A DNA stretch of 64,000 bases from Ciona intestinalis (taxonomy: Eukaryota > Chordata > Ascidiacea > Phlebobranchia > Cionidae), in NCBI RefSeq assembly GCF_000224145.3, contig NC_020174.2, forward strand, positions 398,520 through 462,519, in the 5' to 3' direction. Every line of letters starts with the position of its first letter. The first letter of the stretch is position 1. Shown in pieces: positions 61,201 through 64,000 of the stretch. Below the pieces are notes generated by a model. The model was not told the DNA's origin, did no database searches, and saw only the letters and a list, made by a program, of their open reading frames with translations. The position numbers were made by a program, and so were the translations under genes.

Positions 61201-64000
61201 CATTTTTCAATATTCACATAATCTATTCATTACTATTGTAAGTGGGCACGAGGTGTATGAAACAGAACACCCGTGTTATAACGACTGTTGTTGCCCCGCC
61301 ATGCGAGGATAAATAAGTTGCATACGTTGTAACTCGTAAGCGGGCACGAGGTGTATGAAACAGAACACCCGTGTTATAACGACTGTTGTTGCCCCGCCAT
61401 GCGAGGATAAATAAGTTACATACGTGGTAACTTGTAAGCGAGCACGAGGTGTATGAAACAGAACACCCGTGTTATAACGACTGTTGTTGCCCCGCCATGG
61501 AGGATAAATAAGTTACATACGTGGTAACTCGTAAGCGAGCACAAGGTGTATGAAACAGAACACCCGTGTTATAACGACTGTTGTTGCCCCGCCATGCGAG
61601 GATAAATAAGTTACATACGAGGTAACTCGTAAGCGGGCACGAGGTTAAATCACTATCGAAAGTATTCCTTACGTTCTGCCTCATATTGCACTCATTAACC
61701 TTTTAATTCACCTTTATATTCACCCCCAGATATACTGGGACGCGGACAAGAAACGTTGGGTTGATGCGAACGCTACTGAGGAAGACCTCGCCCCTCCACC
61801 CCCACCCCCTACTGATGATGTCACTATGACATCACTTCCTGCACCCACCTCACAACCAGGGATGACGAAGAATAAATTCTCGCTCAAAAGTTTGAGTAAG
61901 TTTTGAAAGTTTTGGTGATTTTTTTTATTTTGTTTATGTATGGCTGATAATTTAGACAACCCATTAGTGACCACTGGGTTAAAGCAATTGCCGTTAGGTG
62001 TCTTGCCCAAGAACGTTTTTTATCAATAATATTTTTTTTATCAAAATTGTTTTTTTACCAAAATATTGTGGAAGTTATTTTCCTAAGAATTAAATTTTAG
62101 ACCAATATTGGTGAAAAACTGATTTCTGCCTGCTGTATGGCGAGACTTTCTTGGTTAAATTAAGTAAATTATGGGAATATACAAGCAGAGGCAACCAAAC
62201 ATCCATTTCATTTTCAATTTTCATGAAATAAATAAAGATTCTAATTAAGGGATAAAAACCCCCCAAAAAAGAGATTTTCCGAAAAAAAACTAAGTTTTTA
62301 AGCCTTAAATATTAATTTTCCAGATAATCGTTCGATGTACAAAGATGCGTTCAAGTCAACCACGACCCCTGTTTCAAACCCCATGCCTGCTCTAGTTGTT
62401 CCTCAACTTACGATGACACCCAACCTGTTCACCCCAACACCAGGTGAATAACATTCAGCTAATTTCTTCTACATGGGTGATGTCTAATGTAAAGTTGTTG
62501 GGTATGAAAAAGTGTTGTAGTATTTTATTTTGGTTGAGGTTCGTATAGGACCTGGGATTTAAATTAGAGTTCACACTTCACCCCTACATTGTATAAAAAA
62601 GAAAAATCAGTGTTATAACGAAATAAAAAAAAACAAGTTAGTTTAAAATTTCAATACATTTTATTTTAAGTGGGTGAAATCCTACTGCATGATTTGAGAT
62701 TTTGGCTGAGGTACGCTCGTTACCCAAACACTTATTGTGCTACCTCAATGGCCTCACCAAAATTAGTTTAAAACCAATACTTGAACAATAATTTTCTGCA
62801 TAATTTAGTTCCATAAATTGATTAATTCAATATAAACACCCAGGTTCAATGAATGAGGATCAACCAAACGATCAAGTTCCACAAAACCAGGTAATTGTTT
62901 GGTCTGACACTATGGTCCGCTGAGTGGTTGGGTGCTTGCATCAGAACCGAGGGATACCGGGTTCAATGCTCGATACTGCTACCATTGGTAGTGTATATAT
63001 TCCTAGACCAGAAACTCCTAAAAAACACATTAATTTTTTTCAGTTTACACTTTCGATTAGAATTCACTCAAATTTAAAATATTTAAAAACTAAAGAAATA
63101 TTTTTCACCACAGCCGGATCAACCTCATGCCCAAAACCAAAACGATCCAAACCTGGTTCCAATGATGGGTAAAGAGGGACTTCCCCATGCCACCCCACCC
63201 ATGTTACCCACCTTCCCACAATATGACCCTCCACAACCCAACCACACCCAACACTTTCAACCCCATAATAACCCACATATGTCACAGGGTAATCCCCAAA
63301 TACCAATGGGAAACCCCCAGATGTCGCAGGGAAACCCCCAAATACTTATGGGAAACCCCCAGATGCCACAGGGTAATCCCCAAATACCGATGGGAAACCC
63401 CCAGATGTCACAGGGAAACCCCCAAATACCAATGGGAAACACCCAGATGTCACAGGGTAATCCCCAAATACCGATGGGAAACCCCCAAGCACCCCAGGAA
63501 AACCAACATTTACCCCAATTCAACCCTCCTATGTCTCAGGGGAACCCCCAGTTTACCCCATTTAACCCCCAAGCACCCCAGGGCCACCCCAATCCACCTC
63601 AGTCTCATCCTAACCCCCAAAACGAAGCTCCACCGGCAGAAACCCCACAACAAGTAAGTCAAATTTAATTATTTTTTAAAAATTGCTAGGGATGTGATTT
63701 TTAGACCAAAAAAAATAGACAGTTTGAAATGTTTTGTTACATTTAAATGAAGTATTGTCCATATAGAACCAGCTTTGAGTTGTAAAAATGTCTCAGATTT
63801 TCGCAAAATGTGCGCTAATTGACAATAAGTTATAGAAAGTTTTCGCGTGTTTTGTAAAATTCAATAAGCATTTATATTTTAACATTGAGTGCGTCGCAAA
63901 CAAAAATATTAATGTTTTTACAGTTCTGTCTTGGCAATACCTAATTATTTTTATTAAAGTTAATTCAAAGCAGGAGTTGTTGTCTGGTGTAAATATCCAT
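40254..64000 (+). CDS. SEC16: SEC16, COPII/ER exit site scaffold (3' end beyond window)
   Basis: Organises ER exit sites and binds COPII coat subunits. Exons: 40254-40299, 40700-40757, 41103-41248, 41873-42060, 42995-43201, 43693-43780, 44043-44200, 44868-44975, 45228-45279, 45574-45855, 46229-46761, 47151-47232, 47762-47903, 48279-48395, 48921-49021, 49505-49598, 50909-51046, 51462-51555, 51964-52106, 52533-52635, 52751-52848, 53396-53575, 53848-54077, 54537-54711, 56610-56804, 57218-57313, 57973-58036, 58509-58552, 59161-59541, 59919-60095, 60650-60742, 61730-61895, 62324-62443, 62844-62890, 63114-63653. About 1830 residues seen. The central domain (51964-56804) has [71 protein letters not shown] and [10 protein letters not shown] later conserved motif is GWFFNWF..VYLPDD..IYWD. 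Flanks are low-complexity. Part of the central domain is lost in the gap at 52151-52275. Phases disagree once (51555 to 51964). SEC16A versus B is not decided. Confidence 0.93.
44246..44432. mobile_element. TA-type MITE variant in a SEC16 intron
   Basis: GGTTGGGGTAAGATGGTCCA at the left, CGTTCCATTTGGTGGTAAAG inside, and a decayed right end CCATATCTACCCT. It is the same variant as the host of the nested element at 2013-2290. Confidence 0.6.
46800..46940 (-). repeat. SINE fragment in a SEC16 intron
   Basis: GACAATTTGGACAACACATC, AGTGACCACTG and TATATGCTCACAATGGTAGC are the middle and part of the head in complement. Confidence 0.55.
47455..47656. mobile_element. TA-type MITE, family A, in a SEC16 intron
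   Basis: Left end TATAGTAGGGTGGGTAAAGA, right end GTGTCCCATCTTCCCCCACC then CTACTATA. The interior has CCATGGACCGCTGTTAATTG. Confidence 0.85.
48442..48578. mobile_element. 137-bp MITE (family B), second copy
   Basis: Left terminus AGTGGCTGTACACAGTATCC (one G shorter than the other copy), right terminus GGATACTGTGTACAGCCACC then T, flanked by TAA at 48439-48441 and 48579-48581. Inside, CGCATGCGGCAGCGAAATCC is the complement of the interior at 2031-2168. It lies in a SEC16 intron, 46 bases after a splice donor. Confidence 0.75.
50346..50549. mobile_element. TA-type MITE, family A, in a SEC16 intron
   Basis: Left end TATAGTACGATGGGGGAAGA, right end CGTCTTCCCCCACCCTACTA. The interior has CCCGTTTGGTAGTAAACAAA. 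Confidence 0.85.
50690..50890 (+). repeat. SINE copy with a well-preserved tRNA-like head
   Basis: GGCGCCGTGGCATAGCGCGC is A-box-like and AATGGGTTCAAGGGTC is B-box-like, followed by GTGGGCGTATGTGTCCTTGG and GTCAGCCATACAAAAAAATA. It lies just upstream of the exon at 50909. Confidence 0.8.
52151..52275. other. Assembly gap inside the SEC16 central domain
   Basis: A run of 125 N. The Sec16 family has 80-odd residues (a VDVINFAQNKA-like block and the first helices of the domain) between the exon ending at 52106 and the one starting at 52533. No such coding sequence is seen in the readable flanks, so it must be in the gap, whose true size is probably larger. Confidence 0.75.
52905..53335. repeat. 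Pair of SINE fragments in opposite orientation
   Basis: 52905-53015 is sense (TTAGTTGTCCAAATTATCAG, CACAAAGTTACATACGTGGT, AGGTGTATGAAACAATATAC). 53128-53335 is antisense (AATGAATGTAACTTACTTTA, GAGTGGCCGGAAAAACTACA, ACAACCCATTAGTGACCACT). Both are in one SEC16 intron. Confidence 0.7.
54836..56600. repeat. Tandem ~130-bp repeat in a SEC16 intron, split by a transposon
   Basis: GTCTAGATGGTAGCACCCTG with GGTGTTGGGGTAAT and AGACCTCACCCTTATAGAA recurs at 54840, 56360 and (degenerate, CCCGGATGGTAGCACC) 56490. The hAT element inserted in the unit that starts at 54971. Confidence 0.7.
54979..56358. mobile_element. hAT-type DNA transposon with 8-bp target duplication, partly in an N gap
   Basis: The ends CAGTGGTTCCCAAAGT and CTTTGGGAACCGCTG are inverted repeats. 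They are flanked by the identical octamer GTCTAGAT at 54971-54978 and 56359-56366. Eight-base duplications and CAGTGGTT ends are typical of hAT elements. The element is about 1380 bases as assembled, with 674 N (55297-55970). The readable 318 bases at the left and 388 at the right hold no transposase frame, but one could be in the gap. Confidence 0.88.
57605..57880 (-). repeat. SINE copy, full length
   Basis: GAATGAATGTAACTTACTTT, CGTGGCCGGAAAACGACAGT, then GGCTGATAATTTAGACAACC and the head complement GAGCCTTAAACCCATTACCT through CAACTATGCCACAGTGCC. In a SEC16 intron. Confidence 0.8.
58749..59050. repeat. 130-bp tandem repeat, 2.3 copies, in a SEC16 intron
   Basis: GTTTGTATAGACACCTAACA followed by GGGTAAAATCTGGGGTGAC, then AACATAGGGAACCTCATTG and TACTTTGGCTCTGCTT. 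Starts near 58749, 58879 and 59010. Confidence 0.8.
60958..61195. repeat. 119-bp direct repeat, two copies, in a SEC16 intron
   Basis: GATAAATAAGTTACATTTAT, CATACTGGCTACAAATACAC and CCTTAT.TCATTCCTCACCTAT occur at about 60961 and again at 61079 with few differences. Confidence 0.8.
61240..61650. repeat. Tandem array of the SINE 3' body, unit about 98 bp
   Basis: GAGGTGTATGAAACAGAACA begins at 61250, 61348 and 61446, with AAGGTGTATG at 61543 and a truncated start at 61641, so spacing is 97-98 bases. Each unit continues CGTTGTAACTCG or CGTGGTAACTCG-type words after AAATAAGTTACATA. Units are almost identical, so expansion was recent. Confidence 0.88.
61925..62015 (-). repeat. SINE fragment in a SEC16 intron
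   Basis: TGTATGGCTGATAATTTAGA, CAACCCATTAGTGACCACTG and GCCGTTAGGTGTCTTGCCCA. Confidence 0.65.
63282..63490 (+). repeat. 42-bp in-frame coding repeat in SEC16 (14 residues per unit)
   Basis: The unit TCACAGGGTAATCCCCAAAT plus ACCGATGGGAAACCCCCAGA plus TG encodes [14 protein letters not shown]. About five units differ by single substitutions (IPM/ILM, MSQ/MPQ, NPQ/NTQ), and weaker PQ-rich copies continue to 63600. Confidence 0.9.

Overview
The window looks like a piece of a tunicate nuclear genome, most likely Ciona (sea squirt). It is AT-rich and its genes are split into many short exons with GT-AG introns. The intermediate-filament gene has the chordate short-rod type. The introns and spacers are full of a few recurring repeat families (a tRNA-headed SINE, a TA-flanked MITE, a 71-bp minisatellite) of the kind described from Ciona. 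I infer the species; I could not test it. Three assembly gaps are present (20848-20897, 52151-52275, 55297-55970).

Layout, left to right. 1-1406: two tandem intronless minus-strand genes for related ~99-residue proteins of unknown function. 3.7-11.76 kb: a complete minus-strand gene for a type III-like (vimentin/desmin-like) intermediate filament protein, 11 coding exons, 494 residues, with a TATA box and a noncoding first exon. 13.9-21.2 kb: a plus-strand SLC5 sodium/solute cotransporter closest to the myo-inositol/glucose branch. Its central transmembrane exon is missing and the next exon has a one-base frameshift, so it is a pseudogene, a null allele or an assembly fault. 23.5-25.3 kb: a complete four-exon minus-strand gene resembling vertebrate C7orf57. 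26.15-39.6 kb: the main structural feature, a giant inverted duplication of a C2+RGS (RGS3-like) gene. Two head-to-head copies, 747 and 750 residues, both have intact reading frames, the same 10 main coding exons, and the same alternative first exon. They flank a ~0.95 kb spacer. 40.25 kb to beyond the right edge: a plus-strand SEC16 gene (COPII/ER-exit-site scaffold) with 35 exons seen, the conserved central domain at 51.96-56.80 kb, long P/Q/H-, Y/R- and Q/N-rich disordered segments, and a 14-residue repeat. It continues past 64 kb.

The genes are functionally unrelated (cytoskeleton, solute transport, a ciliary-type unknown, G-protein signalling, secretory traffic) and show no operon-like arrangement. 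The RGS arms and the 2.5-5.2 kb spacer share one striking signature: the palindrome TGACGTCA occurs about three dozen times in 27.3-38.3 kb, in introns, promoters and in-frame in coding exons, but is almost absent from the 24 kb SEC16 gene.

Exons were placed by reading splice sites, reading-frame phase and family similarity by eye. Phases agree throughout except at two places, which are flagged.
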